Part shown: positions 1 to 8,254 of the stretch, piece by piece
How the letters are laid out: each line of letters begins with the position of its first letter
Position numbering within the stretch: position 1 is the first letter of the stretch
Assembly: GCF_001306455.1 (NCBI RefSeq)
Contig: NZ_LGTQ01000006.1
Location: forward strand, 372,001 to 436,000
DNA from: Jiulongibacter sediminis
Lineage (GTDB): Bacteria; Bacteroidota; Bacteroidia; Cytophagales; Spirosomataceae
Length of the DNA stretch: 64,000 nt
Direction: 5' to 3'
Made by a program: the position numbers and the translations under genes
Notes under the pieces: model-generated
What the model was told of the DNA's origin: nothing
The model's input: only the letters and a program-made list of their open reading frames with translations
Database searches by the model: none

Positions 1-34
1 CCGGCCCTCTGCTGAATCAATTCATTAACAAAGG

Positions 35-910
35 TTAGTCTACATGTCTTTCGATGTAGCGGATAATGGCCTTGGCAATGTCTTTTTCGGTTGCTTTTTC
101 AATCCCCTCCAGACCTGGTGAAGAATTAACTTCCATAATTTTTGGGCCGTTATTTGACCGAAGCATATCTACCCCGGCAACACCGAGTCCTAAAACTCTG
201 GCCGCTTTGAGAGCTGCATTCTCTTCTTCTTCGCTAAGCTCCACAATTTCGGCTGTGCCACCCCGGTGAAGATTAGATCTGAATTCGCCTTCTTTGCCTT
301 GACGTTTCATTGCACCTACGACCACGCCATCGACCACAAACGCCCTGATATCTGAGCCATTGGCCTCTTTGATAAACTCCTGAACAATCACACGGGCTTG
401 CAAACCCTGAAAGGCGTCAAGAACAGAGGTGGCGGCACTTTTTGTCTCGGCCAGAATGACTCCAACACCTTGAGTACCCTCTAAAAGTTTAATGATACAA
501 GGGGCTCCTCCTACTTTTTTAATGAGTGCTTCAGTGTCCTTGGAATAATTGGTAAACACTGTCTTGGGTAAACCCAGCCCCGCTCTGGCCAATACCTGAA
601 GGCTTCTCAGTTTATCACGGGAACGAACCAACGCCTGAGACTCAACAGTGGTAAAGGTTTTCATCATCTCAAACTGACGTACCACAGCCGTTCCGTAAAA
701 AGTTACGGATGCTCCAATACGTGGAATAATGGCGTCAATGCCTTCCAATAAGTGACCGTTATAAAATATCTGAGGCTTTTTTTTCTCAATGACAAGGTCA
801 CATTTGAGAGGGTTTATGACCAGCATTTCATGGCCTCTTTTCTCTCCGGCTTCTTTAAGTCTGGCTGTTGAGTAAAGTGATGGGTTTCTTGATAGAATTG
901 CAATTTTCAT
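35..910 (-). CDS. rimK: RimK-type alpha-L-glutamate ligase (ribosomal protein S6 modification)
   Basis: Cytoplasmic ATP-grasp ligase of the RimK family, which adds glutamate residues to the C-terminus of ribosomal protein S6. The 291-residue product is collinear with the roughly 300-residue E. coli RimK as I recall it. Visible marks are the PRIG segment (63-66), the ATP-grasp lysine loop [10 protein letters not shown] (141-150), NLHRGG (213-218) and the metal/ATP-binding [11 protein letters not shown] (259-269). I chose the ATG at 910 because family members begin MKIAILSR; an upstream ATG at 928 would add six residues. It lies 32 bp after rimB on the same strand, so the two are probably cotranscribed. 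Assignment to RimK rather than a related glutamate ligase such as LysX is secure from the overall match; the true substrate in this organism is inferred. Confidence 0.95.
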   Translation of the reverse strand: MKIAILSRNPSLYSTARLKEAGEKRGHEMLVINPLKCDLVIEKKKPQIFYNGHLLEGIDAIIPRIGASVTFYGTAVVRQFEMMKTFTTVESQALVRSRDKLRSLQVLARAGLGLPKTVFTNYSKDTEALIKKVGGAPCIIKLLEGTQGVGVILAETKSAATSVLDAFQGLQARVIVQEFIKEANGSDIRAFVVDGVVVGAMKRQGKEGEFRSNLHRGGTAEIVELSEEEENAALKAARVLGLGVAGVDMLRSNNGPKIMEVNSSPGLEGIEKATEKDIAKAIIRYIERHVD

Positions 911-942
911 TGATATGTTATCTTCCAAAAGGGCTTGCCCCC

Positions 943-1431
943 TTAATTTTTTGTTAAACTATTTTTTTGAGATACGTCAACCACAAACTTTTTGTTCAAA
1001 AACTTACGTCCCAGCAGCATAGGGTATTTCATCTCATGGCGGTCTGTCAGCGTAACTTCTATGGGGTAAATTTCATGGCCCAGTTTTATTTTGGTTTGAA
1101 CTGAGTACCGCTCCTCCATTTGCCCGTTTGAGCTTTTGACCTTTCTTTTTTTGAAGGCCGCAAATGTCACTTTTTTCACCGAATCTTCATCATCATGTGG
1201 ATTAAGAAATTCACAAATTAATCTATTGTCTTTCGGTACAGCTCTTTTACAATGCAAACTAGAGGTGTAAGCACCCGTATCTGTCTTTACAACAATGCCT
1301 TGCAAACCAATCTCGGGGAGACAGGCTTTTTCATGCCTGCCTATAATTTTCAATTTCTTTTCTGACATGCGACCAATATGCATCTTGATCTTCAAAATTC
1401 CTGATTTGACATTATTTAAGTTCTTTGACAA
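943..1431 (-). CDS. rimB: RimB-like retropepsin-fold protein (ATP-dependent zinc protease family, PF05618)
   Basis: Small protein of the family annotated as 'ATP-dependent zinc protease' or RimB, which has a retropepsin-like fold and is typically encoded beside rimK. The aspartic-protease-like DTG triplet is at D51 in the segment [12 protein letters not shown], and the C-terminal LLGRKFL segment fits the second half of the fold. It has 162 residues from the ATG at 1431; a start at Met22 (1368, [10 protein letters not shown]) would match typical family N-termini better and leave a longer upstream region. It is divergent from the oxidoreductase gene starting at 1485, so both promoters must lie in a very short gap. 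Proteolytic activity is not shown for this protein; a role with RimK in S6 modification is inferred from adjacency. Confidence 0.85.
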   Translation of the reverse strand: MSKNLNNVKSGILKIKMHIGRMSEKKLKIIGRHEKACLPEIGLQGIVVKTDTGAYTSSLHCKRAVPKDNRLICEFLNPHDDEDSVKKVTFAAFKKRKVKSSNGQMEERYSVQTKIKLGHEIYPIEVTLTDRHEMKYPMLLGRKFLNKKFVVDVSQKNSLTKN

Positions 1432-1484
1432 TTGAAATGCAACCGATTACATTGTACTTTAGAATCAAAAAACAAAATCAACCC

Positions 1485-2576
1485 ATGGACATTAACCGTA
1501 GAAATTTCGTCAAAAATTCGGCCATAGCTGCTACAGCCGCGGCATTTTCTCCCAATGTTTTATTGGCAGCTACCCGACCAAAGAAGGATAAACTGGGTAT
1601 AGCCTTAGTAGGTTTGGGCTACTACAGCACTGATTTACTGGCCCCGGCTCTTCAAAAAACGAAGCATTGTGAGCTCAAAGGTATAGTCACCGGCTCACCG
1701 GAAAAAGTCCCCACCTGGCAAGAGAAATATGGTATCGCGGATAAGAATATCTATAACTATGACAGCTATGAATCGATAGCGAATAATCCTGATATTGATG
1801 TGATTTATGTGGTTTTGCCGCCTTCCATGCACCGTGAATATACGGTTAGAGGAGCCGAAACCGGCAAACATATCTGGTGTGAAAAACCAATGGCTCCTTC
1901 TGTTACCGACTGCCAGGCTATGATAGATGCCTGCAATAAAAACAAAGTAAGCTTGGCGATTGGCTACCGATGTCAGCATGATCCCAACATTCAGGCCTAT
2001 CAAAAGGTTGTCAAAGAGCAGAGGTTTGGAAAGGTGAGGATGGTCAATTCGGCAGCTGGTTATTTTGAAGGTCGTACAACCCACTGGAAACAAAGCAAAG
2101 CCATGGGTGGGGGTGTAATGGGCGATATGGGTGTTTATGCTATTCAGGGTGCTCGTTTGGCCACAGGAGAGGAGCCGATCACTGTGAAAGCTCATACCAT
2201 GACTACACGACCAGATATCTACCATGAGGTGGAAGAGACGGCTATGTATATTCTGGAGTTCCCAAGCGGAGCAATGGCCACTTGTCACTCAAGCTTTGGG
2301 GTCAATATGAATTACCTTCAGGTCAATTACGAAAAAGGCTGGCTTAAAATGGAGCCTCAAACCGGCTACGGCGGAAACCGGGGAAGTATGTCAGATGGTA
2401 CAGAAATCTATACTCCTGTGGACCGTCAGCAGCCCCTTCAGCTAGATGATGATGCCTTAGCGATTTTGAATAATAAGCCGTACATCGCTCCGGGCGAGGA
2501 AGGTTTGAGAGACATTCGTGTAGTAGAGGCCGTTCTCAAGTCTGGAGCTAATGGAGGCTGTGAGGTGAAACTGTAG
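1485..2576 (+). CDS. Gfo/Idh/MocA family oxidoreductase with Tat-like signal
   Basis: NAD(P)-dependent oxidoreductase of the glucose-fructose oxidoreductase family, 363 residues. The N-terminus MDINRRNFVK followed by an alanine-rich hydrophobic stretch resembles a twin-arginine signal, so the protein is probably exported folded with its cofactor. The Rossmann glycine motif is at 43-48 (GLGYYS) and the family EKP motif, whose lysine is catalytic, at 133-135. The C-terminal domain carries the usual GGG-x-MGDMGVY segment. Start chosen at the ATG at 1485; an upstream in-frame GTG/ATG region would place 20 charged residues before the signal. No sugar-pathway genes flank it, so the substrate is unknown; exported family members often act on glycan-derived sugars. 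Confidence 0.88.
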   Translation: MDINRRNFVKNSAIAATAAAFSPNVLLAATRPKKDKLGIALVGLGYYSTDLLAPALQKTKHCELKGIVTGSPEKVPTWQEKYGIADKNIYNYDSYESIANNPDIDVIYVVLPPSMHREYTVRGAETGKHIWCEKPMAPSVTDCQAMIDACNKNKVSLAIGYRCQHDPNIQAYQKVVKEQRFGKVRMVNSAAGYFEGRTTHWKQSKAMGGGVMGDMGVYAIQGARLATGEEPITVKAHTMTTRPDIYHEVEETAMYILEFPSGAMATCHSSFGVNMNYLQVNYEKGWLKMEPQTGYGGNRGSMSDGTEIYTPVDRQQPLQLDDDALAILNNKPYIAPGEEGLRDIRVVEAVLKSGANGGCEVKL

Positions 2577-2712
2577 TTTTCAACTCACAGAGTCCGGTGG
2601 ACAGGCTCAACTACTTGTTAAAAACTAGTTGGTAGGTTTTTAACCGCTCATCAAAATTTAGTTTACAAGACCTTCGGCAATAGGTAATTTAGTTCAAACT
2701 TTTGAAAAAGCT

Positions 2713-2910
2713 ATGTTACTTATTGCCGTTTTAGTACCCTGGTTATCCTTTTTTCTGAGAGGTAAAATATTGAGTGGTATTCTCTGTTTAATTCTTCAAA
2801 TTACCATTATCGGTTGGCTTCCAGCTGCTCTTTGGGCTGTGGCTTCCCGAGTGGACGGTAAAAACCGAACCCGCATGAGACGTATGGAGCGTCGGATGGC
2901 CAGGTGTTAA
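2713..2910 (+). CDS. YqaE/Pmp3 family small membrane protein
   Basis: A 65-residue protein of the Pmp3/UPF0057 family. It has two hydrophobic hairpin segments (about 1-15 and 20-45), with the family signature PWLSFFLRGK then a CLILQ-x-IIGWLP-x-A segment, and a strongly basic arginine-rich tail (about 50-63). Members are stress-associated plasma-membrane peptides; the bacterial role is poorly defined. It stands alone on the plus strand, 136 bp after the oxidoreductase and convergent with the next gene. Confidence 0.85.
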   Translation: MLLIAVLVPWLSFFLRGKILSGILCLILQITIIGWLPAALWAVASRVDGKNRTRMRRMERRMARC

Positions 2911-2950
2911 CGATTTCGGACTATTTAAAGCGGTACCATATATCATTGAT

Positions 2951-3763
2951 TTAGGGTGAGAAGCTTACTGCGGATAGATTAGAGTCATGAACTCTCAAAT
3001 AATCAATAACCTCTTTTTCAAAAAGCTGTAAAAAAGTAGCTTTTTGAAGCTCATCTCTTTTACCCTGACCACCAATTGAATAAGATTTCAATTCTTTAAG
3101 GGTCAACCAGGAGTTTGAACTATCAATTTCAATAACGGATGACCGAAACAAAAACCTATATGTCCCTCCTTCGTACTCCATGTCAAATTCAGATTGTGCA
3201 AGAATTGATGCGGGGGGGGTTCCTCCATATTTATAACGCATGTGTTTTGTTAACAGCTCCTCTTTATTAAAAGGAAGGATATAAGACTCTTCAAACTCCC
3301 AGTTGGGGCTAACGTCAAATTCGGGTTGGGAGGTCGCCAAAAACGAAAATATGGATAATCCAGATATCAGATATTTGAATTGAAAACTGTACTTGTTTAT
3401 TTGATTTCCGGATTTCTCTGAGAGTTTATATGAAAAAGGTAAGACTGACAAGGCTAGTAAATCAGTCAAATCCACAACTCGGTTGAAGCTTGTTCCCAAG
3501 AATTCATTTATGGTACTGATAGACGTTGTTGAAAGCTCGGACTTCCAAAGGACAAAAAGAGCTGCTGTTCCAACATAAATAAGCCTCCTACTTTGTTTGA
3601 AAAACAAACTCCAGAACCATGGAAAAATTAATAGTCCGGCGAAATCTGAAAGTTTTCCTGTAATCGTATTGTGAAAGGTTTGCTTAAAGTAAAAGTCATT
3701 GAGAATGAGTAATGTCAGACTCGTAAGAAAAACGAGTTGGGTGTTTTTCTTTATTGAATTCAT
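2951..3763 (-). CDS. hypothetical multi-pass membrane protein with KLSDFAGL motif
   Basis: No confident family name. The 270-residue product begins MNSIKKNTQL and has about four hydrophobic segments in its first 150 residues, then a hydrophilic C-terminal domain of about 110 residues. The segment GKLSDFAGLL near residue 37 recurs in uncharacterised membrane proteins of several phyla, as I recall. Start set at 3763; an open extension to 3814 would overlap mazG. The gene follows mazG by 20 bp and may be cotranscribed with it. An eight-C run in the coding strand (plus-strand positions 3212-3219, about residue 181) is prone to slippage. Confidence 0.7.
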   Translation of the reverse strand: MNSIKKNTQLVFLTSLTLLILNDFYFKQTFHNTITGKLSDFAGLLIFPWFWSLFFKQSRRLIYVGTAALFVLWKSELSTTSISTINEFLGTSFNRVVDLTDLLALSVLPFSYKLSEKSGNQINKYSFQFKYLISGLSIFSFLATSQPEFDVSPNWEFEESYILPFNKEELLTKHMRYKYGGTPPASILAQSEFDMEYEGGTYRFLFRSSVIEIDSSNSWLTLKELKSYSIGGQGKRDELQKATFLQLFEKEVIDYLRVHDSNLSAVSFSP

Positions 3764-3782
3764 TTTATAAATTTTTTGTCCT

Positions 3783-4604
3783 TCACATCCCCTTTGCCTC
3801 TTCCCAGAAAACATCCATTTCGGCGAGGGTCATGTCTGCGAGGTTTTTATTGAGGTCTTTGGCTTTTGATTCCAGGTATTGAAAGCGTTTGATGAATTTC
3901 TTGTTGGTACGTTCCAGTGCTGTTTCAGGGTTGAGGTCAATGAAACGGGCGTAATTGACCAGTGAGAATAGTAAATCACCAAACTCGGCCTCGGCTTTTT
4001 CGGCGTCAATGGTTTCTGCCGTTTCGGCATTGAAATGCTCTTTAAACTCCTGCATTTCCTCTTCAACTTTGCCCCAAACCCGCTGTTTTTCTTCCCAGTC
4101 GAAACCCACACCACGAGCTTTTTCCTGAATACGCATGGCTTTGACTAGTGCTGGTAAACTATTGGGCACGCCGCCCAATACACTCTTGTTTCCTTTCTCT
4201 TTGAGCTTCAGTTTCTCCCAGTTTTCTTTTACGTCTTGGTCGTTTTCAACCTTGGTGTCGCCATAAATATGCGGATGTCGGGCAATCAGCTTTTCAGAAA
4301 TCGCATGCAGCACCTCAGACACATCAAAATCACCTGTTTCTGAACCAATTTTTGAGTAGAAAACCATGTGCAGCATGATATCTCCCAGCTCTTTTTTGAT
4401 CTCCTGCATATCTCCTTCCAGAATAGCGTCAGAAAGCTCGTAAGTCTCCTCTATAGTCAGGTGGCGAAGGCTTTCCAAGGTTTGTTTTTTATCCCAGGGA
4501 CATTTTTCACGGAGGTCGTCCATGATGGTGAGCAGCCGGTCAAAAGCCATCAGCTGATTCATGCGTTCAGGCGAAAAAAGATTGGGAGGGGAAGGAATAA
4601 CCAT
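3783..4604 (-). CDS. mazG: nucleoside triphosphate pyrophosphohydrolase MazG
   Basis: Cytoplasmic all-alpha NTP pyrophosphohydrolase that converts NTPs to NMP plus PPi, in housekeeping of aberrant nucleotides and (p)ppGpp-linked stress. At 273 residues it is the full two-domain type. The first MazG domain has CPWDKKQT, the acidic EETYELSDAI and ELGDIMLHMVFYSK; the second has EEMQEFKEHF and EFGDLLFSLVNYARF. The start at 4604 (MVIPSPPNLF) is preferred over an open extension to 4697 because that extension would translate through the terminator stem at 4653-4676. Probably forms a short unit with the following membrane protein gene. Confidence 0.93.
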   Translation of the reverse strand: MVIPSPPNLFSPERMNQLMAFDRLLTIMDDLREKCPWDKKQTLESLRHLTIEETYELSDAILEGDMQEIKKELGDIMLHMVFYSKIGSETGDFDVSEVLHAISEKLIARHPHIYGDTKVENDQDVKENWEKLKLKEKGNKSVLGGVPNSLPALVKAMRIQEKARGVGFDWEEKQRVWGKVEEEMQEFKEHFNAETAETIDAEKAEAEFGDLLFSLVNYARFIDLNPETALERTNKKFIKRFQYLESKAKDLNKNLADMTLAEMDVFWEEAKGM

Positions 4605-4652
4605 ATGATAAATTTTGATCAAAACTAGGGAATGCGGTCGGACTAAAAAAGA

Positions 4653-4676
4653 AGAGCCGCACCTAAGTGCGGCTCT
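4653..4676 (-). terminator. Rho-independent terminator of the thioredoxin-fold gene pair
   Basis: Perfect 10-bp inverted repeat AGAGCCGCAC / GTGCGGCTCT with a 4-nt loop. Read on the minus strand it is followed by TTCTTTTTT. It lies 25 bp after the stop codon of the thioredoxin-like gene (4701-5384) and before mazG, so it separates the two units. Confidence 0.9.
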
Positions 4677-4700
4677 AGTAAAATCAATAATTTTCAATGA

Positions 4701-5384
4701 TCAGGAGTCACTTCTCCAGCGAATAGAGCAACCGATCGCTTTAGTGGTTTTCGTTACCACCGGCTTGTCCTGAAGTAGATTATCCACCGCGGATTCCACG
4801 TATTTCTTGCTTACCCCGGCGGGATCCTGAGCGGAGTCATCAATGGCTCCAATGTATTTCACGATATTTTTGCCACCTTCTTTTTTCAAGACAAAAACAT
4901 GAGGAGTACGGGCCGCACCATATTGCTGACCAATGCCTTTTTCATCCAAAAGATAAGGGTATGTAAAGCCCTTTTCTGCAGCTCTTTTCTTCATGTTCTC
5001 AAAAGAGTCTTCTTCATAAGCTGCTGGGTCATTCGGGTTAATCGCAATGACTGGATAACCCTTTGATGAATATTTGGCATCCAAAGCCACGATTCTGTCC
5101 TCATAAGCCTTTGAGAAAGGACAATGGTTACAGGTAAATACCACAATAAAACCTTTGGCAGCACTAAAATCAGCCAAGGAAACCATTTTGCCATCAATAT
5201 TTTTCAGGCTGAAATCTGTGGCTTCGTCGCCCACTTCATAGCCGTCTTCTACTGTTGGGTTCAAGGCTATGGTCTTATTTTCAACCGGGAAAATACTTTT
5301 AGCCTTAGCACCTTTGAAAAAGAAGGTGCCCACCATGGCGACTGCCAGCGTTAGGCCTAGAATTGTAAGATTTTTCTTATTCAT
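4701..5384 (-). CDS. exported thioredoxin-like (AhpC/TSA superfamily) protein
   Basis: A 227-residue thioredoxin-fold protein with an N-terminal signal or anchor (MNKKNLTILGL plus hydrophobic stretch to about residue 23), so it acts in the periplasm or at the membrane. The redox motif is CNHC at 85-88 in TCNHCPFSKAYED, typical of the Bacteroidota 'thioredoxin family protein' group, whose C-terminus also ends in an IGCS-IRW-like segment as here. The ATG at 5384 is used; an in-frame TTG lies two codons upstream. It follows the TlpA-like gene by 24 bp and the pair ends at the terminator 4653-4676. Redox partner unknown; it could act as a thiol peroxidase or disulfide reductase. Confidence 0.85.
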   Translation of the reverse strand: MNKKNLTILGLTLAVAMVGTFFFKGAKAKSIFPVENKTIALNPTVEDGYEVGDEATDFSLKNIDGKMVSLADFSAAKGFIVVFTCNHCPFSKAYEDRIVALDAKYSSKGYPVIAINPNDPAAYEEDSFENMKKRAAEKGFTYPYLLDEKGIGQQYGAARTPHVFVLKKEGGKNIVKYIGAIDDSAQDPAGVSKKYVESAVDNLLQDKPVVTKTTKAIGCSIRWRSDS

Positions 5385-5408
5385 GATCAATGAAATTTGA
5401 TTCTCAAT

Positions 5409-5903
5409 TTAATTATTCAATAAGGTTCCCACTCTTTTTTCGAGTTCGTCACCCTCAAACTTTTTCTCGTAAAACTCCTTTCCGGTTTGGGTCAAAAGCA
5501 CCGTTGCTGGCAAAGCTCCGGACCATTTCGGGTCAATTTTGTCAATCCAGCTGTTATAATCGGGTTCGTTCAGCAAAACTACATGATTACTGATATCTTT
5601 TCGAGTAGCAAATGCCTTAACCCGCTCAACATCTTTGGCAAAATCTAAACTCACCAAAAGAAGGTTCACATCCTTTAGACGATATTTTTTTGAAATGGTT
5701 TTAAAAGATGGTATTTCTTCTAGGCAAGGTTTACACCAAGTAGCCCAAAAATTAACTATAGTCACCTTTGATTCGCTTTCACTTATCAATTTCTCCAGCT
5801 CAGCGAAACGTATCACCTTAATCTCTTGTGCATCAGCACAGAAAGATATCGTTCCACATAGCAAAACGAACCATAAGAAAGGATATTTAGAAATGCGTTT
5901 CAT
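5409..5903 (-). CDS. TlpA-like exported thiol-disulfide oxidoreductase
   Basis: A 164-residue thioredoxin-fold protein with a cleavable signal peptide (hydrophobic core about 8-22, probable cleavage after CADAQ). The active site WCKPC (C57, C60) sits in NFWATWCKPC, the signature of TlpA/ResA proteins that reduce periplasmic disulfides, for example in cytochrome c maturation. The later cis-Pro region is in GALPATVLL. It is the first gene of a two-gene unit with the thioredoxin-like gene at 4701-5384. The specific client is not deducible. Confidence 0.88.
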   Translation of the reverse strand: MKRISKYPFLWFVLLCGTISFCADAQEIKVIRFAELEKLISESESKVTIVNFWATWCKPCLEEIPSFKTISKKYRLKDVNLLLVSLDFAKDVERVKAFATRKDISNHVVLLNEPDYNSWIDKIDPKWSGALPATVLLTQTGKEFYEKKFEGDELEKRVGTLLNN

Positions 5904-5980
5904 TTTTTCAAATAAGTAATTTCTGCCTGCATTATTGTCTTATTGGCTATCTTTCCATTCATAAAATCGACCAATTCTTT

Positions 5981-7465
5981 ATGAAAGCCCTTGTTTGTGA
6001 GTCTTTTGGAAAGCCGGAAAATCTTAGCCTAAAAGAGGTGACTTTGCCCCAAATCGCTGCAAATGAGGTGCTCATTTCGGTCAAAGCCTGCGGCTTAAAC
6101 TTCCCTGATACCCTGATCATTCAAAACCTGTACCAGTTTAGGCCCGAGCTTCCCTTTTCTCCCGGTGGGGAGGTCTCAGGGCTGATTGAAGCGGTGGGTG
6201 AGCAAGTCAAAAAATTTAAAGTTGGAGACTCGGTTTTTACGCTTTGCAAATGGGGCGGTTTTGCTGAAAAGCTGATTGTTGATGAAGCTATGGTTTCACC
6301 AATCATTTCCGGAATGGACTTCATTAATGCCGCAGCTACCTCTTATAATTACGGCACGTCTTTTCATGCTTTAAAAGACCGAGGGTTTCTTAAAAAAGGA
6401 GAAACCTTACTAGTTCTGGGTGCTGCCGGAGGTGTTGGTCTGGCGGCTGTGGAGCTTGGGAAAATAATGGGAGCCATAGTTATTGCCGCGGCATCATCCG
6501 ATGAAAAACTGGAAGCGTGCCGTGCAAAAGGGGCAGACGAGCTGATCAATTATGAGAAAGAAGAGCTAAAAACAAAAGTCAAAGAACTTACTGACGGCAA
6601 AGGCGTTGATGTCGTTTTTGACCCGGTAGGTGGAAAATATACTAATCTTGCGATGCGGACATTAGGGTGGGGAGGAAGGTATCTTGTCGTTGGCTTTGCC
6701 AATGACGAAATTCCACAAATACCGCTCAATATTCCTTTACTCAAAGGAGCCTCAATTACCGGAGTTTTCTGGAGTCGTTTTTCAAAAGAAGAACCGGAGA
6801 GGTCAAAAGCCAATCTCAAAGAATTAGGCCGGCTTTACACAGAGGGGAAAATTAAAGCTCATATCTCAAAAGTATATCCGCTGGACGACGGAGCACAAGC
6901 CCTACAGGATTTAATGGATAGAAAAGTGATAGGGAAGGCAGTAGTGATTCCGGTGACGAAAGAGGAAGCGGAAATAGTGCCTGTTTCTGCAATTGAGAAA
7001 AGTTCGAAACAACCTTTGCTCTTTTCTTCAAAAGAGGCTGTCAAAGCTTTTATTGGCAAAGAAATTGGCGTGAGCAACTGGGTGGAAGTGACTCAGCAAA
7101 TGATTGATCTTTTTGCCGAGGCAACGGCCGACCATCAATGGATTCATATTGACACAGAGAAAGCAAAATCATCCCCTTTCAAAGGAACCATTGCTCACGG
7201 TTATCTGACGCTTTCATTGATTCCAAAACTTATGAGTCAGGTTTATCAGGCCCCATTCTCGGCGATGGGTATAAATTATGGAACGGAGAAAGTTCGGTTT
7301 GTCAATCCCGTACCCAGCGGTAGCCAAATCAGAGCAAAGGCTCTTTTAAAGCATGTTTCTGAGGTCAGAAACGGGGGTTTGAAAATGATTGTGGATGCGA
7401 CGATTGAAATCAAAGGACAGGAGAAGCCGGCCTGTTTTGCGGAGGTGATTACTGTCTTGTATTAG
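5981..7465 (+). CDS. fusion: zinc-independent quinone oxidoreductase-like MDR domain plus MaoC-like hydratase domain
   Basis: A 494-residue two-domain enzyme. Residues 1-326 form a medium-chain dehydrogenase/reductase of the NADPH:quinone oxidoreductase or enoyl-reductase type, with the nucleotide-binding GAAGGVG segment near 148 and no evident structural-zinc cysteine cluster. Residues about 355-494 form a MaoC/NodN-like hotdog domain; ADHQWIHID places D384 and H389 at the five-residue spacing of the catalytic Asp/His pair of (R)-specific enoyl-CoA hydratases. Fusion is continuous in one frame with no internal stop. I infer consecutive chemistry on an enoyl or acyl thioester (hydration and reduction of a double bond). 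The partner domains are normally separate proteins. Confidence 0.85.
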   Translation: MKALVCESFGKPENLSLKEVTLPQIAANEVLISVKACGLNFPDTLIIQNLYQFRPELPFSPGGEVSGLIEAVGEQVKKFKVGDSVFTLCKWGGFAEKLIVDEAMVSPIISGMDFINAAATSYNYGTSFHALKDRGFLKKGETLLVLGAAGGVGLAAVELGKIMGAIVIAAASSDEKLEACRAKGADELINYEKEELKTKVKELTDGKGVDVVFDPVGGKYTNLAMRTLGWGGRYLVVGFANDEIPQIPLNIPLLKGASITGVFWSRFSKEEPERSKANLKELGRLYTEGKIKAHISKVYPLDDGAQALQDLMDRKVIGKAVVIPVTKEEAEIVPVSAIEKSSKQPLLFSSKEAVKAFIGKEIGVSNWVEVTQQMIDLFAEATADHQWIHIDTEKAKSSPFKGTIAHGYLTLSLIPKLMSQVYQAPFSAMGINYGTEKVRFVNPVPSGSQIRAKALLKHVSEVRNGGLKMIVDATIEIKGQEKPACFAEVITVLY

Positions 7466-7488
7466 TCTGTTTACTTCCTTTACCTTTG
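7457..7488 (+). promoter_or_regulatory. Bacteroidota-type promoter of comB, probably leaderless
   Basis: A -7 element TACCTTTG (7481-7488) fits the TAnnTTTG consensus. A TTG at 7457-7459 lies 21 bp upstream, the usual -33 spacing. The ATG of comB is at 7493, so transcription would begin at or within a few bases of the start codon. The promoter overlaps the 3' end of the preceding gene. Confidence 0.6.
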
Positions 7489-7492
7489 CGGC

Positions 7493-8191
7493 ATGAATAC
7501 CATTGAAGTTTGCCTTACCCATGAGCTCATTCAGCAGCATGAATTAGCAGGGAAAATCGTAGTCGTGACGGATGTTTTCAGAGCAACAAGTTGCATCGTA
7601 GCTGGCTTGGCGACAGGCGTAAAAGCCATTAAACCTCTAATAGAAGTAGACGATTGCCGTGAGCTGCAGAAGCAAGGCTGGCTTGCCGGTGGCGAACGCC
7701 ACGCTCAAAAAATTGAAGGTTTTGACCTCGATAACTCTCCGTTCAGCTATATGAGCGAATTGGCCAAAGGCAAAAAAGTGGCTATGACTACCACAAACGG
7801 AACCTTGGCCGTCAATAAATCTTTAGCTGCGGATGAAATAATGGCAGCTTCTTTTGGAAACCTGACCGCAACCGCGAATTACCTTCAAAAGCAAAAGAAA
7901 GATGTTGTAGTCTTAGCTGCTGGATGGAAGGGAAGGCCAGGTCTTGAAGACGTGCTTTTTGGAGGGGCTCTGGCTCTTGCCACCGGTTTTGAAATAATAG
8001 GGGATTCCACGCATCTGGCGATAGCCGGCTATGAAGTGGCCAAAGACGACCTTCTGGGTTATATGCAAAGAGCCTCGCATTTGCAGCGATTAAAAAATCT
8101 GGACATCACTGATGATATAGCCTTCTGTCTTGAAATCGACAAGTTTGATATCATAATTGCACTGCAAGATGGGGTTTTGATGAAAAAATAA
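7493..8191 (+). CDS. comB: 2-phosphosulfolactate phosphatase (ComB family)
   Basis: A 232-residue protein matching ComB, the Mg-dependent phosphatase that makes sulfolactate from 2-phosphosulfolactate. Visible family features are the N-terminal VVVTDVFRATSC segment, the GGERHAQKIEGFDLDNSP segment and TTTNGT. In methanogens this step belongs to coenzyme M synthesis; bacterial homologs are often of unproven role. No comA, comC or cysteate gene is in the window. In Bacteroidota a link to sulfonate or sulfonolipid precursors is conceivable but is inference. It has its own near-leaderless promoter. Confidence 0.88.
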   Translation: MNTIEVCLTHELIQQHELAGKIVVVTDVFRATSCIVAGLATGVKAIKPLIEVDDCRELQKQGWLAGGERHAQKIEGFDLDNSPFSYMSELAKGKKVAMTTTNGTLAVNKSLAADEIMAASFGNLTATANYLQKQKKDVVVLAAGWKGRPGLEDVLFGGALALATGFEIIGDSTHLAIAGYEVAKDDLLGYMQRASHLQRLKNLDITDDIAFCLEIDKFDIIIALQDGVLMKK

Positions 8192-8254
8192 AGTCTTTTT
8201 AACTTGTCTTTATGTAAAGTATAATTTATTTTTAGTCATTTAAAAAAGACAATT

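Noticed and set aside
1695-2288. Long minus-strand open frame inside the Gfo/Idh oxidoreductase gene
   Set aside because: Shadow frame: the plus-strand protein has clear motifs (EKP, Rossmann) throughout this range, and the minus frame shows no domain or start context.
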